From contig JAQGDQ010000065.1 of the NCBI GenBank assembly GCA_030141605.1, positions 75,001 to 139,000 on the forward strand: a DNA stretch of 64,000 nucleotides, read 5' to 3'. Shown here one piece after another: positions 30,851-43,966 of the stretch (positions within the stretch are counted from its first letter, which is position 1; the number at the start of each line of letters is the position of its first letter). This stretch comes from Tubiluchus corallicola. Its lineage: Eukaryota; Priapulida; Priapulimorpha; Priapulimorphida; Tubiluchidae. The translations under genes and the position numbers were made by a program. The notes below the pieces were generated by a model. That model did no database searches. It was not told the origin of the DNA and worked only from the letters and a program-made list of their open reading frames with translations.

Positions 30851-32103
30851 TAGGGGTGAGCATTGAATGTTTGAGTTCTTATCGAATACGAATGTCCAAA
30901 TTCGATTCGAACAACTTTTTCGAATCCGACTTGGACTTGAAATTTTGCATTCAAATAATGTAGCACTTTCAACTACATAATTATTTTTTAACATTAAAAC
31001 ATTTGTTTTATCATGCAATCAGCACCAATTATGTGCGATTTCTGTGCACAATTTTTAAATATATTATTAGTGTTTTTACTGCAGAATAAAATTAAGTAAT
31101 ATGCATAATCCTTTTCACTTTAAATTTTTGTTTTAAAATAATTTAAAAAAAAATTTAAACAGTCAGCTATACTATAAAAATTACAATAGAAACTACTAAA
31201 AATATATACATATGCACACAGATGCAAAACATAATTGCACAACACAAATCATTAAAAAGTACAACACTCAGAGTCATAAAGCACAATAAAACTTACAGAT
31301 GTAAGAAGATAAAAGATGTTGATTTCACAATGGATACATAGTCTTTACTTGCTTTACTTTTCTTTATTAGTACAAAGATAAAGGTTTTATGAGTAATCGC
31401 AATGGCAATTGTAACGATAATGATAAAGGCTTTGCAGCCTATTCCCGGCCTTAATTAATTAAATGAAAATATTGCAGCACTTTTATCAGAGGCAATATGG
31501 CTGTAATATCACAGACTTTATGTTCTATTTTAAAGTTGCCATATCACTCATTTACACAGTAATAGTTGGCTGTGTCAGATAATCATAGTTAGTATAACAA
31601 AATATTAAATATTAGTGCAAATAAATTTCATTTTGCCTAAAGCTACCAAATTACAAATTGAATGGACAGTACAGTAGAGGATGGTCATTGAAAAATCTGT
31701 CCATTTTTGAAAGCAGTTACCGACTCAACTTCCACAACATGATTTGGTAGAGTTCCATGCATCTGTAACTCTGTTTGAAAAGAACTATTTTCTAATATCT
31801 AAGTGCACTTGCTGCTTATAAATTTTATAACCATGTCCTTTCGTCACAGACTCCACATGTACCTGTAGGTTCTTACTAGCCTGTACCAGTAGGTCCATAT
31901 AACATACTGTTTGTAAGACTATGTGTTTAAGAGTAAATATCCTTGTGAGACTGCTTTTTACTAATGGTTTGAAAATTTATTCGACATCGACAATCTGAAT
32001 TCGAATTAGATTCAGGTTCTAAATCTCGAAATTGGGTTGGATTCGAGTTTAAAAGCCACAAATTCGATTCGAATTCGCCTTCTAGTAGCGAATGCTCACC
32101 CTA
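30851..32103. mobile_element. MITE with TAGGGGTGAGCA termini (long copy)
   Basis: Left end TAGGGGTGAGCATTGAATG and right end GCGAATGCTCACCCTA are inverted. Subterminal TTCGATTCGAA-rich segments match the 366-bp copy at 15616. The 1.25-kb interior has no recognisable transposase. It may be a less-deleted relative or carry secondary insertions. Confidence 0.7.
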
Positions 32104-32109
32104 TAGCGG

Positions 32110-33204
32110 TTCACTGAGATCATACAATGAGTTACTATCTCACGTTGATCTCATATCTTATAGTTGCAAGGATCCTAGCCAGTAGCCATGCATCAAGACG
32201 TGTTTCCATTAAATGAAGCGACGCCCCAAAACAGGATTCTCTGGACTTACAAAGCGTGCTGGTCGGTCCGAAAGGTTCAACCTAGGTTTATGGTCTCAAA
32301 CCCTGAGAAATTATGACGATTTGACGTATGGAGGACCCCAACTATGTGTATTAAGATTGGTACTGGCCGAGATATTACGCAGCACACTACAAATAGTTAA
32401 GTCTGCCATTAATACTACTAATTGAGGGAGTACTGTGCGTTGTGTCTGTCAATGTGAATAGTCGCCCACATTCTCTGTGTTTCTGTGATGTACAGAGCTA
32501 CTGATGCAGGCAAACACCTGTTTATTCACTTGTATATTTAAATATTCATTATTGATTACTATATTAAGCATTGTTTAGTATCTGATTCTCCCAGTAATAA
32601 TATCATTCGACATGCCACTTTTATGACACAGCACCCTTGGATCTGTAGTAATTGTGTATAATTATATACAATAACCATTCTTTTATGCAGCGATAATATA
32701 TTGCCTTTGCTTTAGACTCTATAATGATTCGTCTACATTTAACAAAGTTCTCTGTAATTATTATCTGTCCAAAAGTGGCTTGCTTATTGTACAAAATGTT
32801 TGTGACTATGCACATATGAGGACATTGGTAACGAAAGGTATCATGTGAGTATCATACAGCAACTTGTTTCTGATAAAATATCTCTGTAGCCTCAACAGGC
32901 AACACAAACGCAATAAACCAGTGAGCTAAAATATAAAAGCTCCAGGCTAAATATCTTCAATGACGAAAATAAATTTAACAATTGAAGCCAGAGAAGAGGT
33001 GAACTAGGTCACCTGACAGAAATTTCATAATGCAAGGAAGGTCACTTACCGAATCAAACTCTCTCACCACCCGCTCCTGTCTCGACTCTAACTGTTTGCC
33101 AAGTAAAATACAGAAAGATTCCACAAAAATATTTCCTGTAAAGTAGCTTTCCCACAAATCGCTTCTCCCCCCCTCTCTCTCTGATTTTCCCGCACCTGCA
33201 TGAC

Positions 33205-33258
<54 letters not shown>

Positions 33259-34460
33259 ACAGCCACACCTCTATGCTAAACACGACGCTCACATGACCAC
33301 CACCAACAATCCAAATCCAAATTTGGCAAAATAGGGGTAGGGTGGTCCCGCAAATCTGACCTCCCCCAAGTTCACTACATAGTGAGCTGTTATCCAACAT
33401 ACTGTGTCACGCTTACATCACAATAATTTCGTAAATTATGGTGAGTTCTTAGTTCAGGGATACCTGACGATGATCTCTCTAAGGTGAGCTCATTTTGCTA
33501 GTTTAGAGTTGAAACAGAATGAGATAATACTTTTTGGTAACCTGGTTACAGGCTGTACACTTTTAGGTCTTCTCGCTGAGCCAACATTAAGATCTCTCTC
33601 TGAGCGGGCGCTAAAATGACTGAGGATTCCATCGCAATGAACATGTGCGAATTATAGTGGGTCCGTGAGATCATACAATGAGTTTCTATCTCACAATGAT
33701 ATCATAATTTTATGCAAAAAATAATAATAAACGAACATGAATCAGATAATAAATGAAGACAGTAAAGCTAGAACTGACTGGAAGCAGAAGTAATATGACA
33801 GAACGTCATACTGTTAATAACAAGAAATATACAGTAAATATAATAATGAAAAATTGCGACATCCTTAATTAAAACTAAAAACCAAAAAAATTAATAATAA
33901 CAAATAAAAGCTAACAGAACATTGGCGAAGCAAAAGCTAGGAGATGTGAAAAATAGATTAGAAAACAGTACACATGAAGTTCCTGTACATGGCTACTTTT
34001 AATAAACAGCTTTGTATTATAATTATAAATTATTAGAAATAAAAGGCTGGAAGAATTGTCAGCTAGGTTATCATGTACAAAAAGAAATAGAAAAGTTAGA
34101 CAACCAAGAAAATGAAATCGCCAATCCTGCATCAAGCATTTGGGAATAACCCATTTTCTTAGCAGATCCTGGGTCAATGTGGCTTCTCGATAGCTTGCAT
34201 GAAGAACAGCAGACATGATCTTTGCGTTCGCTATTTTCAGGAGAAGAGTACGGAGCGACAACGTGACATCCACATCGACGTTTGTCTAATCATGAGGAAA
34301 ACAGGCTCAAAAAATAAACTAAACTCAAAGCAATCTACCGTATGAAATATTGAAAAGGAACTCACTATTTTTTTCAAGAACGACTTACGTAAAAATGATT
34401 ACTACAGAAACATACTTTCCCATTCGTGTGGCTATCTTTAATTGCTGTAACACGCATTTT
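32110..34460. other. Intergenic stretch with a (TA)n tract
   Basis: Contains (TA)n at about 33207-33255 and a pair of GATCATACAATGAGT(T)..CTATCTCAC segments at about 32119 and 33670, hinting at a diverged duplicate. The open frames at 32213-32425 and 33911-34273 (minus) match nothing recognised. Confidence 0.4.
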
Positions 34461-34466
34461 GCCTTT

Positions 34467-34805
34467 AGAGGATCTCGAAGATTTCAGCGTATGAAGAGCA
34501 CCCGTATTGCTGTTTGCCAGGAGGCAATTTTTAACACATTTAACAATAAAACTTCATGCTGTGTCAAGCAGATGTTTAACATTTAGGACGGTATATTATT
34601 TGCAGTTATACCTTTGTGATTAAAGGAACAATTCTTAAATTAGTATAATTCGAAACATTTATATTTGTACTTACGCTGTATGCGGTATGGCAGTATTAAT
34701 TATTATATGTAATTATTTTGTTGTTGTTATTTCAGCCTGATCATTGTTGCAGTATCATAAATAAACCACTTTGATTGATTCAGCAAAAACTTTCATAGTT
34801 ATTTA
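34467..34805 (+). repeat. 5' LTR
   Basis: 339 bp, starting AGAGGATCTCGAAGATTTC and ending TTTCATAGTTATTTA; about 95 percent alike to the 3' LTR by eye. It contains CATAAATAAACC, a probable polyadenylation signal. The ends are not the usual TG..CA. Confidence 0.85.
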
Positions 34806-37800
34806 TGATCAGGCGGAAGAATGCCAATTGTTCAATGCCCAATTACTGGCTGCAATTATGCAACAGAGGACTTGTCGGAGGCTATCGTTCTCGAACTCCT
34901 GCAAATACATCGTGGTAGTCACACCACGAACGCAGACGCGGCACCACCCGCACATTCTGCTCCAACTGCGAAAATTGAAAATGTGAAAGGCCTACTATAT
35001 CTGCCGCCGGTACCAGCGAAGAATGGGCATATTTTACCACACGTTGGCAAGAATATGTAGATGCAGGCAGATCGTATATGTCACCGATACTTCAAACAAA
35101 TTGTACATTAGCCGCGAAGCTTGTATTGCACTCGGAATGATCACAAAAAGCTTTCCAAAGATTGGTGAGGTGTGCAACACGCTAGAGATATAATCAAACA
35201 GCACTTCATCTGAGACACATGACATATCCAAACCCCAACAAAACTGTAGTGGTGTGACATCTGAGTGCCACTGTCCACGACGACAGCTGCCACCTATACC
35301 ACCCTCCCAACTGCCATTTTCACCTACGCAAGAAAATTTGCCAAAACTGAGACAGTACCTCCTCGACACTTACAAGGCAAGCACATTCAACATATGTGAG
35401 CACCAACCTCTCCCACTTATGGAAGGGCCCCCTTTGAAACTCATGGTGAATTCTGATGCCACCCCCGTGGCACATCACAACCCCATCCCAGTCGCCTTGC
35501 ATTGGCAGAAATAAGTCAAAGCAGATATAGATCGCGACGTCCACCTAGGAGTCTTGGAACCTGTCCCTATTGGCGAACCTGTCACTTGGTGCCATCGAAT
35601 GATTGTACGCCCCAAGAAAAACGGCCAACCCCGCAGAACTGTTGACTTTCAAGCCCTAAATGCTCATGCCACAAGAGAAACCCACCACACCCAGTCACCA
35701 TTTCTGCAGGCAAGATCTGTACCCCCAAACATGAAGAAAACAGTACTTGATGCCTGGAATGGCTACCACAGAGTCCCAATCCCTGCAGAGGACCGCCATC
35801 TTACTACGTTTATCACTCCATGGGGCCGATATCGCTACAAAACAGCCCCTCAGGGTTACATTGCTTCAGGTGATGGTTACTCAAGATGCTATGACGAGAT
35901 CGTGTCACACGTACCCCATCACACAAAATGTATTGATGACACACTCCTCTGGTCACCTACAATCAAAGAAAGCTTTTTCCAGGCAATAGAATGGCTTGAC
36001 ATATGTGGCCGTCACGGCATCACTCTTAATCCTGACAAGTTCATCTTTGCTGAAGACACAGTTGAATTTGCAGGATTTGAAATTACACCCAATAGTGTCC
36101 ACCCTTGTCGACGATATCTCCAAGCTATACTAGAATTTCCCACTCCAAAAAACATCACTGATGTTCGATCCTAGTTCAGCGTAATAAACCAAGTTAGTTA
36201 TGCTTTCAGTATGGCTGACCGAATGCTTCCCTTCCGTGCACTCCTGAAACCCGGGACTCCATTCACATGGAATGCACAACTAGATGAGATATTTAATGAA
36301 TCTAAGGCACTCATTGTTCAGGAAGTAGAAGACAGTGTTCGAATTTTCGATAAAACACGGCCGACATGCTTGGCCACTGATTGGTCAAAATCAGGCATTC
36401 GCTTCTGGCTGCTTCAAAAACACTGCAAATACCCCAAATCAACTCCTTCTTGTTGCCGTACTGGGTGGAAAATCACTCTTGTGGGTAGCTGATTCACCAC
36501 ACCAGCAGAATCGCGATATGCCCCAATTGAAGGTGAAGCCCTAGCAGTGGCAGATGCCCTTTAAAAAGCTAGGTACTTTGTCCTAGGTTGACAAACCTGA
36601 CTATTGCAGTGGACCACAAACCATTGCTCAAGATCTTCAGCAACAGATCCCTTGATGACATGCCCAACCCTCGCCTTAGGAATCTGAAGGAAAAGACGCT
36701 TCGTTTCAAATTCCAGGTCATACATGTCCCTGGAGCAAAACATCGAGCTGCAGATGGCATCTCTCAACACCCGTCTTGCCCTGGCCATGCTGGTGATATG
36801 CCTTTGCCTGACGACATTGCCACAATTGGACAGGACACTAATATTACCTTGCCAAACCTACCTACTTTCTTTTTGGAAGGTATTCGTTGCCAGGAAATGC
36901 CTTCAGATTCCTTTGAGACATCCTTAATATGCTGCCACAAAGCTTGCAAACTTCAAATCAGTGACATGGGATATGGTCCGAGTTGCTACAACAAGTGACA
37001 CCACCATGAACTTATTATGAGACATCATAGAAACTAACGTGCCAGAAGCAGGAGTTCCCAGCTCCAATACGTGAGTATTACTAGTTCAGGGAACACCTCC
37101 ACACCATCGATGGTGTTATTCTTTATAAAGAGCACATCGTTATCCCCCCATGCCTACGTGACACTGTGCTTTCATCACTCCATGCAGCACACCAAGGGGT
37201 CTCATCCATGATTTCTCGTGCAGAATCATCAGTATTCTGGCCAGGCATAATGACAGCCATATCGGCACTTCGAAGTCGCTGCCAAGAATGCAACCGTATT
37301 GCACCCTCACAACCTGCAGCACCGCCCGTTCCCCCAGTTTTGCCGGTATACCCATTTCAGTGCATCTGCGCTGACTTCTTTCATTACAAGGGCGTCTACT
37401 ACCTCGTTGTTGTTGACCGTTATTCCAACTGGCCCATTGTCAAACGTTCTCCAATTGGGGCCACTGGTTTCATTACCTGCCTCCGCCGAGTTTTTGTCAC
37501 TTACGGCATTGCTGAAGAACTGGCCTCAGATGGTGGCCCAGAATTTATTTCATTCCAAACACACCAGTTTTTTTCAGACTGGGGTGTCCATCATCGTCTC
37601 TCTTCAGTTGCCTTTCCTCACAGCAATTGTTAAGCCGAATTAGGTGTTAAGACCGTTAAGCGCATGATTATGAATAATACTGGCCCCCAGGGAGACCTTA
37701 ATACAGACTTGTTTCAACGAGCAATCCTGCAGTACAGAAACTGCCCAGACAGAGATACCAAGCTCTCACCTGCCCAGTGGCCAAACTATACGAGATTTCA

Positions 37801-38544
37801 TCCCTATAATACCCGGTCGCTACCAACCTCATAACACTTGGCAGGAATCACTACTAGCCCGAGAAGAAGCCTTGCGTAACAGACACATGAAAGCATCAGA
37901 TCGGTGGACTGAACACACAAAACGCCTACCCCCACTAGTTGTTGGTGACAAGGTACACTTACAAAATTAGACTGTGAAACATCCTACCAAATGGGACAAG
38001 TCTGGTATAGTCATTGAAGTCCGTCAGTATGACCAATATGTCATCAAGGTGGATGGCTCGGGCCAAGTAACACTCCGGAATAGACGTTTTCTTCGGAAAT
38101 ATGAACCAATTCATCCACCACGCCCCAGTATCTCTATTGATACTGACCTTGCTTACAATGACAGATGCTTACCAGTTGAGAAACCTGCAACATCAACCAC
38201 TTTGCCACCTAAAACAAACCAACGCCCTAATAATTCAACCTTACCGTCACCCAAACACATGGATTTCAAACAGACAAACCTGTTGGACCAGAGGACCCTC
38301 TCCCTAACCTCAGCTTACCCTCACATTTGCCACTAACTACCATACCAGACAATTCCAAACCAGTTGATAAGTCCATTGACTCCCCTTCGACTGCATCAGC
38401 TCCACCCAACCCAGTTATACCACTACGTCATTCAACTCGGCAGAGGACAACTCCTCAGTGGCACAAAGACTTTGATATGTCTGGTAATTTGGTCAGTTAT
38501 CAGTCTTCGACGTATGCTACCTCCGTCCAAGACTTAGGGAGGAT

Positions 38545-38877
38545 AGAGGATCTCTGAGATTTCAGCGTATGAAGAGCACCCGTATTGCTGTTTGCCAGGA
38601 GGCAATTTTTAACACATTTAACAATAAGAACTCCATGCAGTGTCAAGCAGATGTTTAACATTTAGGACGGTATATTATTTGCAGTTATACTTTTGTGATT
38701 AAAGGAACAATTCTTAGATTAGTATAATTCGAAACATTTATATTTTTATTTACGCTGTATGCGGTATGGCAGTATTATATGTAATTATTTTGTTGTTGTT
38801 ATTTCAGCCTGATCATTGCTGCAGTATCATAAATAAACCACTTTAATTGATTCAGCAAAAACTTTCATAGTTATTTA
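38545..38877 (+). repeat. 3' LTR
   Basis: 333 bp, the counterpart of 34467-34805. It is preceded by the purine run AGGGAGGAT (38536-38544), a likely polypurine tract. Differences from the 5' LTR include loss of a TTAA duplicate near 38775. Confidence 0.85.
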
Positions 38878-38887
38878 GCCTTTCGAT

Positions 38888-39296
38888 AGTTAGATGGGCA
38901 CTAACATCTGCATATCGGAAATACATCTTACTTCAGAGGTGTTCAGCTTTCATGTAGTTCAGATATTCGAGAGCTCCTGAGTGAGCATAGCGGTAAATTT
39001 GAAATTTAAACTTAAAAATTTGCGGAGTTTTTCATATTATATCACAATGAATCTGGTACAGTAGCACTATATTTCATTTACTGCTTTCACAAACACGTGT
39101 ACAACACTCGTGGAAGTTAAAAATTACGTTCGTTTGTGATGTTGTCACTAGTTGGGCTTGCCCGCTGTTAATTATGTTTTTAGCCTATTAAGAGAAAATT
39201 ATTATTGTTGGGCATTATTATATGCGTAAAAATGTACACTTTTTACCGTACTTCAAAATGGGTCGGATATGAAAAATCATCCTTTCCTTTAATAGA
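38888..39296. repeat. Fourth copy of the dispersed repeat family
   Basis: Starts GTTAGATGGGCACTAACATC and ends GAAAAATCATCCTTTCCTTTAA, collinear with 14495-14940 (same orientation). It directly follows the retrotransposon target duplication, so the LTR element may have landed in or beside this repeat. Confidence 0.65.
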
Positions 39297-39609
39297 ATAG
39301 AATGGAAATTTATTTTTTCCTTGGATGCATAAAAATATGATACATACATGTTGTTTCCATTATGGTCCAAGTGTGATTCCAATAGTATAAGATTGGACGG
39401 GCTCTAGAAATCCTTGGAGAAATTTGGACGTCCCAGCTTTCACAATGACCCAGTGACCCTGTCCCAGGGAACAGTGGAGTCAAGAAAGGATGTGTTCTTG
39501 CAACAATACTTTCAGTATGTTGTTCTTGGTCATGTTGTCAAATGCATTTGGAAATTGTGACTCTCTATCGTCATTAAATACAGATCCAATGACAAACTGT
39601 TCACAGGGC

Positions 39610-39795
39610 CGTCTTAACAGCATTATAGCCCCCCCCCCCCGGACGGGGTAAGGCAAAAACAAAAGCATGAAAGCAATACTAATTTTGCAAAGCCTGTAAA
39701 ACTTTGCACCTACACTGGGACTCCAGCCTAAGACCTTCTGCTTTCTGGGTAGCTGTGTTAACCATTTGTCCACAGAAGTCTGACTTTTTAGATTC
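39610..39795 (-). repeat. tRNA-derived SINE-like element
   Basis: Minus strand reads CTTCTGTGGACAAATGG then TTAACACAGC (A-box-like), followed by AGGCTGGAGTCCCA (B-box-like) and a GTGCAAAGTTTTACAGG body. A diverged copy of the body is at 42185-42285. No intact cloverleaf, so it is not called a functional tRNA. Confidence 0.5.
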
Positions 39796-39879
39796 ATAAA
39801 AATAATTATTTACACAATAAGCTATTATAGATGTCAGTCAATAGGGAATACGTATCCAAATACCATGCTTGGTCCAAAT

Positions 39880-40730
39880 CTAGAAATTGGAACACTTCTA
39901 TATGTTGACGACATTTTGGGTATTTGAAACAATAAAAAATGTAGTCGAGAATTTTAGAGAGATTGAGTAAAAAAACGGGTAAGATTCAACATTCAAAAAC
40001 TAAGTACATGAAAACAAAGATGATCAAAAAGAAAACGACAGTTGAAATAAAAGAATCTGTTAAACACTGTGAAAATAGTAAGACGGAAACGTACAGGTAT
40101 CGTGGTGATTGGATTGTAACTAGAAATAGGATTGACGTCATGTTTAAAGAAAGAAAAGATCGAATGAAAGTTATTATAATGTACATGAATAATATCAGGT
40201 CAGAATCAAATATGGGCTATAAATCAACAACCCTTTACTGGGGCATTTTAGCTCAAGTAACCTGCTGGTCAATTAGAAATAGAGTTAAGTACAAAAAGTT
40301 AATATTTTATCATCATTAATTTTAATGAATTCTGTTCATTTAGTTATGGAACAAAAAATACATTGTATGAACAATGTTGGTACGATGAGATTGTAAAAAT
40401 TGTTAATTATTATGAAACAAACAGTAGTGATATGGAACAAGTAAAATTTTTTTCAAGAAATCTGAATGGAAAAAGATGGTTAAAAATAAAGTGACCAAAT
40501 CGAGATTTCTCAAACATTAAAAATTTAACAAGCAAAATCACATCTCTGAATAAGGCGGGAATAGAATGAGTCATTATGCGAAATTAAATTAAATAAGTTG
40601 GAATTGAAGTGTAACTTCAAAAGTGCCCACACAAATAATTTAATGTACCCCATGTGTAATACTGAATAAGATGCAACTGAACATCTATTTGTTTCTAGTA
40701 GCTTAAGTCAAGTAAATGTTTGGGGGGAGG
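39880..40730 (+). pseudogene. Eroded non-LTR retrotransposon RT fragment
   Basis: Shows the palm motif LLYVDDI (near 39895), then in other frames KKRVRFNIQK, the frame 39963-40319 with GDWIVTRNRIDV and ERKDRMKVIIMYMNNI, and a C-terminal AHTNNLMYPMC..ATEHLF motif near 40630-40680 that resembles the CCHC-like end of LINE ORF2. Multiple stops and frameshifts. The clade is not resolved. Confidence 0.65.
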
Positions 40731-40734
40731 TAAG

Positions 40735-41965
40735 ATAAGATAATATTTATTTTCATCGGTATGATATAAAACAGTACATATTTGTAAAACATGAGCTTAA
40801 AGCTCGTAAACCGATATCAAACATAATGTATGAGTGACAACATGGTAATAATATGTACTTCTTAAAATCTTTTGGATGCCACCAGAGGTATTGGTACAAG
40901 AAAAATTTATAACTACATGAAGACAGTAAAAATTTGAGACAGTAAAATTTTAGACAGTAACATTTTCTAAAATTTACACAAAAAGCTATCTAGGTCAATA
41001 AAAATTTTTCCTGCCAACACATTCAGCATTTAATTATGACTTAACAAAATTGGGAAGTTCGCTGAATTTACAAATGGCACATTTACATGATACACCAGTC
41101 CATGAGTTAATTAGACGTTTAAATTCCCCAAGATTTTCGGCCATTCGGAGACAGTTTGGTAATTCCACAATGTGGCTCCATAATAGGAGAAACTTTTCTT
41201 GCCATATGTAACACCATCATATGTAGGGTGTTCTGCAGTGTTCATTTTTCTGAGGAAGTAGCGGTTTTGCTTTCGTTCCTCTATCCGCCCATAGAGATAG
41301 GACGGGCAGTTTTTGGACAAAATCTTGAATAGTTCGATAGCAATGAGACGTCGTCTCTGAAGTTGAAGAGACACAAAATTGTCTTTAAACAATAGATTTT
41401 CGTAGGTACTTTCGAAATCATTATAAACTAGACGGAGCGCTCTGAAATTCAAACGCTCTAACTTTTGGCTATTTGATTTACTACAGAAATGCCAGATGAC
41501 AGGGCAGAAATTAAAATTCGACTTGACAAACGAAAGGTAGATGAGTTTTCGACATTTTACCGACAAGTTTCGCCCAATACGGCGTAGAACATTAATCTGT
41601 TTAGCTGTTTTTTTTGCACAGGGCTGAAATGTGCGAGTCAAAGTTCAGGCGATAGTCTATATTTACACCAAGAAGTTTCACCTCATCCGTACATTCAATA
41701 TCCGCTCCTTTGATGTTGAAAGTAGGTTTCAGGTCGTGTGTAATTTTGCCCACAGCAATCCCCTGAAACTTCCCCGGATTTGCGTCCATCTGGTTGGAAG
41801 CAAAACAGTCGACCAGTGCGTTACTTTCAACCTCTAAGGTTTGTTTCATATCATTAAACGATTTACTGGAGTAGGAAACAGTATTATCATCAGCGTAGTT
41901 GTACAAGGTGGATTTACTGACAAAATGGAAGATATCATTAATTCTGGTGGGTTGATGCCCGTAAT
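40735..41965 (-). pseudogene. 5'-truncated LINE reverse transcriptase, minus strand
   Basis: Two frames, 41906-41601 and 41641-41111, are separated by a frameshift in a poly-A/T run near 41610. Reading downward: NDIFHFVSK, the catalytic LYNYADDNTVSYS, DVKLLGV-like VKLLGVNIDYRLNFDSHIS, RRIGRNLSVKCRK, NFCPVIWHFC and RLNFRALRLVYND, ending at about 41111 with a 3' UTR to about 40735. Only the part from the YADD box onward is present. A different family from the 28-kb LINE. Confidence 0.85.
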
Positions 41966-42184
41966 CTATACGAAACGAATGTGGATGTCATAAGAATTAT
42001 CGAGTGTAGTACGGCCATGATGGAATTTAGAATTGAATGCAGAGGCATGATATGAAACTGTATACACTATACAGTGTATATAAATCCTGCAGTCGTTCCT
42101 AGAGTGGTTGCTTGCTGAATTGCAATGAGGATCAAGACTGAACTGCGCACTCTGTATCAAGACAAAGTACGAAATTAATGACGT

Positions 42185-42290
42185 AAACGCATGAAAGCAG
42201 TCGGTACTAAATTAAAAACCTGAAAGATTTTGCACCTCTTCGTTTTGACTTGATCCCAAGACCTTTTGCTAAGGTTTGATCGCTTTGACT
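42185..42290 (-). repeat. Diverged SINE-body fragment
   Basis: The reverse complement (AGCAAAAGGTCTTGGGATCA..GAGGTGCAAAATCTTTCAGG) parallels the 39.6-kb SINE-like element. Confidence 0.35.
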
Positions 42291-42369
42291 CGATGATTTT
42301 TAATTGCTGTTTTGAACGAAGATAAATCGTATTGCTAGACAGCTGCAATGGTTGTTACAATTTGTGTTT

Positions 42370-42470
42370 ACTGTTTACCTGCCTTGAGGGTAGATTTCTT
42401 TTATTTTAGAGTTCTGCCGTTCCACTGTTTACAATAGACGTAATGGGCATATGATAATGATGATTCCAAT
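42370..42470 (+). repeat. LINE 3'-tail-like repeat, second copy
   Basis: CTGCCTTGAGGGTAGATTTCTTTTATTTTAGA..TACAATAGACGTAATGGGCATA matches 10690-10760 and ends in ATAATGATGAT. Confidence 0.5.
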
Positions 42471-42524
42471 TTATATATAATATTAGAATATTCTCAGTTT
42501 TAGTTGAAACTGTATTTCTATAAA

Positions 42525-42760
42525 GCTCTGGGCATTAAAAACAAACCATAACGCTGAAAATGATGCGTTTCAAAGGCGAAATTACTGAAACATGTTTTGG
42601 TATCAGATGGCCAAGGAAAATCTCAAATAAGATCTGTATAAAAAAATAAAGAATAATCTTGGACAAGAAAAATAATAAGGTGCCGTCTAAGATGGATTGG
42701 ACACATGCTTAGAATACCTGATGATAATCCAGTGAAGATAGCTCTGATGTTTTGAAGCGA
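42525..42760 (+). pseudogene. Eroded RT C-terminus related to the 21.4-kb relic
   Basis: Contains GCTCTGGGCATTAAAAACAAACC, ATGCGTTTCAAAGGCGAAATTAC, ATCAGATGGCCAAGGAAAATC and GGACACATGCTTAGAATACCTGATGA, the nucleotide equivalents of the 21.4-kb minus-strand peptide (WTLK, RFKGEIT, RWPKKI, GHMLRLPDD), with frameshifts. Confidence 0.7.
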
Positions 42761-42764
42761 TAAA

Positions 42765-43965
42765 ATTTCTTTAAATTCTTTTTTTATAGTAATAGTACAG
42801 ATTAGTAAATTAAATTGGACAAGTCAGTGGCATGCAGTCATTTCAAATCTATACTGTTAGCTAATGTTAACTGAAATAGTTAGATTATTAGAAAAATTTG
42901 TAATTGCATTAAACATCATGCTCATGCTTTGAAAATTAAGTAGCATGCAGTGCTTGCCTTGTATGTATGGACAGGGACTAGCTAACAAAATAACTTGTAT
43001 TTACTTGTACCCCTTCACCTATGCATTGCAATCATGATTGAATGATACCTTTATTGGTGCATAATGATGTTTGCTGAACTAATGCTGTGTTTATTATTTT
43101 GAGATTCATTTAGGTTGTATATCATTATCAATTAATGTTGAATTAGTCACTGCCTGTAGAATGCAGCTTCGGTATGGCCTACCTTGAGACGCTTGGAGAT
43201 CTCCTTTTGAAAATTCATTACTGCACCCTATAAATAATTTGTGCACTGGATTAAAGTTTTCATGCTGGCATGGCATTAACAAAGCTCACAGCCATGTGTT
43301 AGAGTCTCAATTTGAAAAAGTTAACGCATTGCTGTGAAGAAGATGACGATGATGATCAATTCATATCTTCACATTTTGCAACACGAAATATATATAGTTT
43401 GTGCACGCATGATAAGGGCAACTTCCTTAAGACTTTTTATAGTCATGAAGCCATCCCTCACAGTTGTAACTATAATTGTTGTTGCTTTGCATAATACTAA
43501 CTGTTCATATAATGGGTGAAATGAACGTTTCTAATATACGTTAGAAATCTTACATTATCATAAATTGAATGAATAGTTGTGCCGTCTTTGTTCAGTAATG
43601 TGATTTGGTCATTGATGAAGGATTTTCTGAAAAATATTGATTCTATTTTGAAATTTCATAAAATCTTCATTGAGTGTCTAGTAATTCTAATAATTAGAAC
43701 TCTCATATTATAAAGGTTTGCTGTCATGAAGTCCTTATCCTCAGTTGCTGTTTAAAAATTCTTACTAATAATGCTGTAATTCTGATATCCTGTTTTCCCA
43801 GTGGTTAATCATCTATTTACTAATTAATATTCGTACTACTTAACTTTGTAACCTGAATCTACACCGTGCCATTCAATTACTGTCATTGCTCTGAAATTCT
43901 GCTTTGTCTTAGGAATTTAAACAAGTACGTCAGATCATCTAATAGTTTGGAAAACTTAGCCTTGG
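42765..43965. other. Upstream region of the NT5DC gene
   Basis: AT-rich, no recognised coding or repeat unit. It must contain the promoter and any 5' non-coding exon, but no TATA or CpG feature is convincing. Confidence 0.4.
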
Positions 43966-43966
43966 A

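Larger units (their letters stand above)
34467..38877 (+). mobile_element. Degenerate Ty3/gypsy (mag-like) LTR retrotransposon
   Basis: Paired LTRs (34467-34805 and 38545-38877) enclose eroded gag-pol, and the unit is flanked by GCCTTT at 34461-34466 and 38878-38883, a plausible target duplication. In order: a Gag N-terminus from 34821 with CPITGCNY; an abrupt jump near 35068 into protease-linker sequence; RT (35254-36174, with PQGYIASGDGYSR and CIDDTLLW); RNase H (ATDWSKSG, VDHKPLLKIF, ADGISQHP); integrase with a zinc-binding HH-CC module (HAAH..CQECN) and the CADFF, DGGPEF core. In-frame stops lie at 35512-35514, 36172-36174, 36490-36492 and 37631-37633, with frameshifts between. Capsid, nucleocapsid and most of protease are deleted. 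Inactive. Confidence 0.92.

Noticed and set aside
32213-32425. 70-codon frame MKRRPKTGFSGLTK...
   Set aside because: No homologue recognised and no splice context; lies outside the MITE right end in unannotated DNA.
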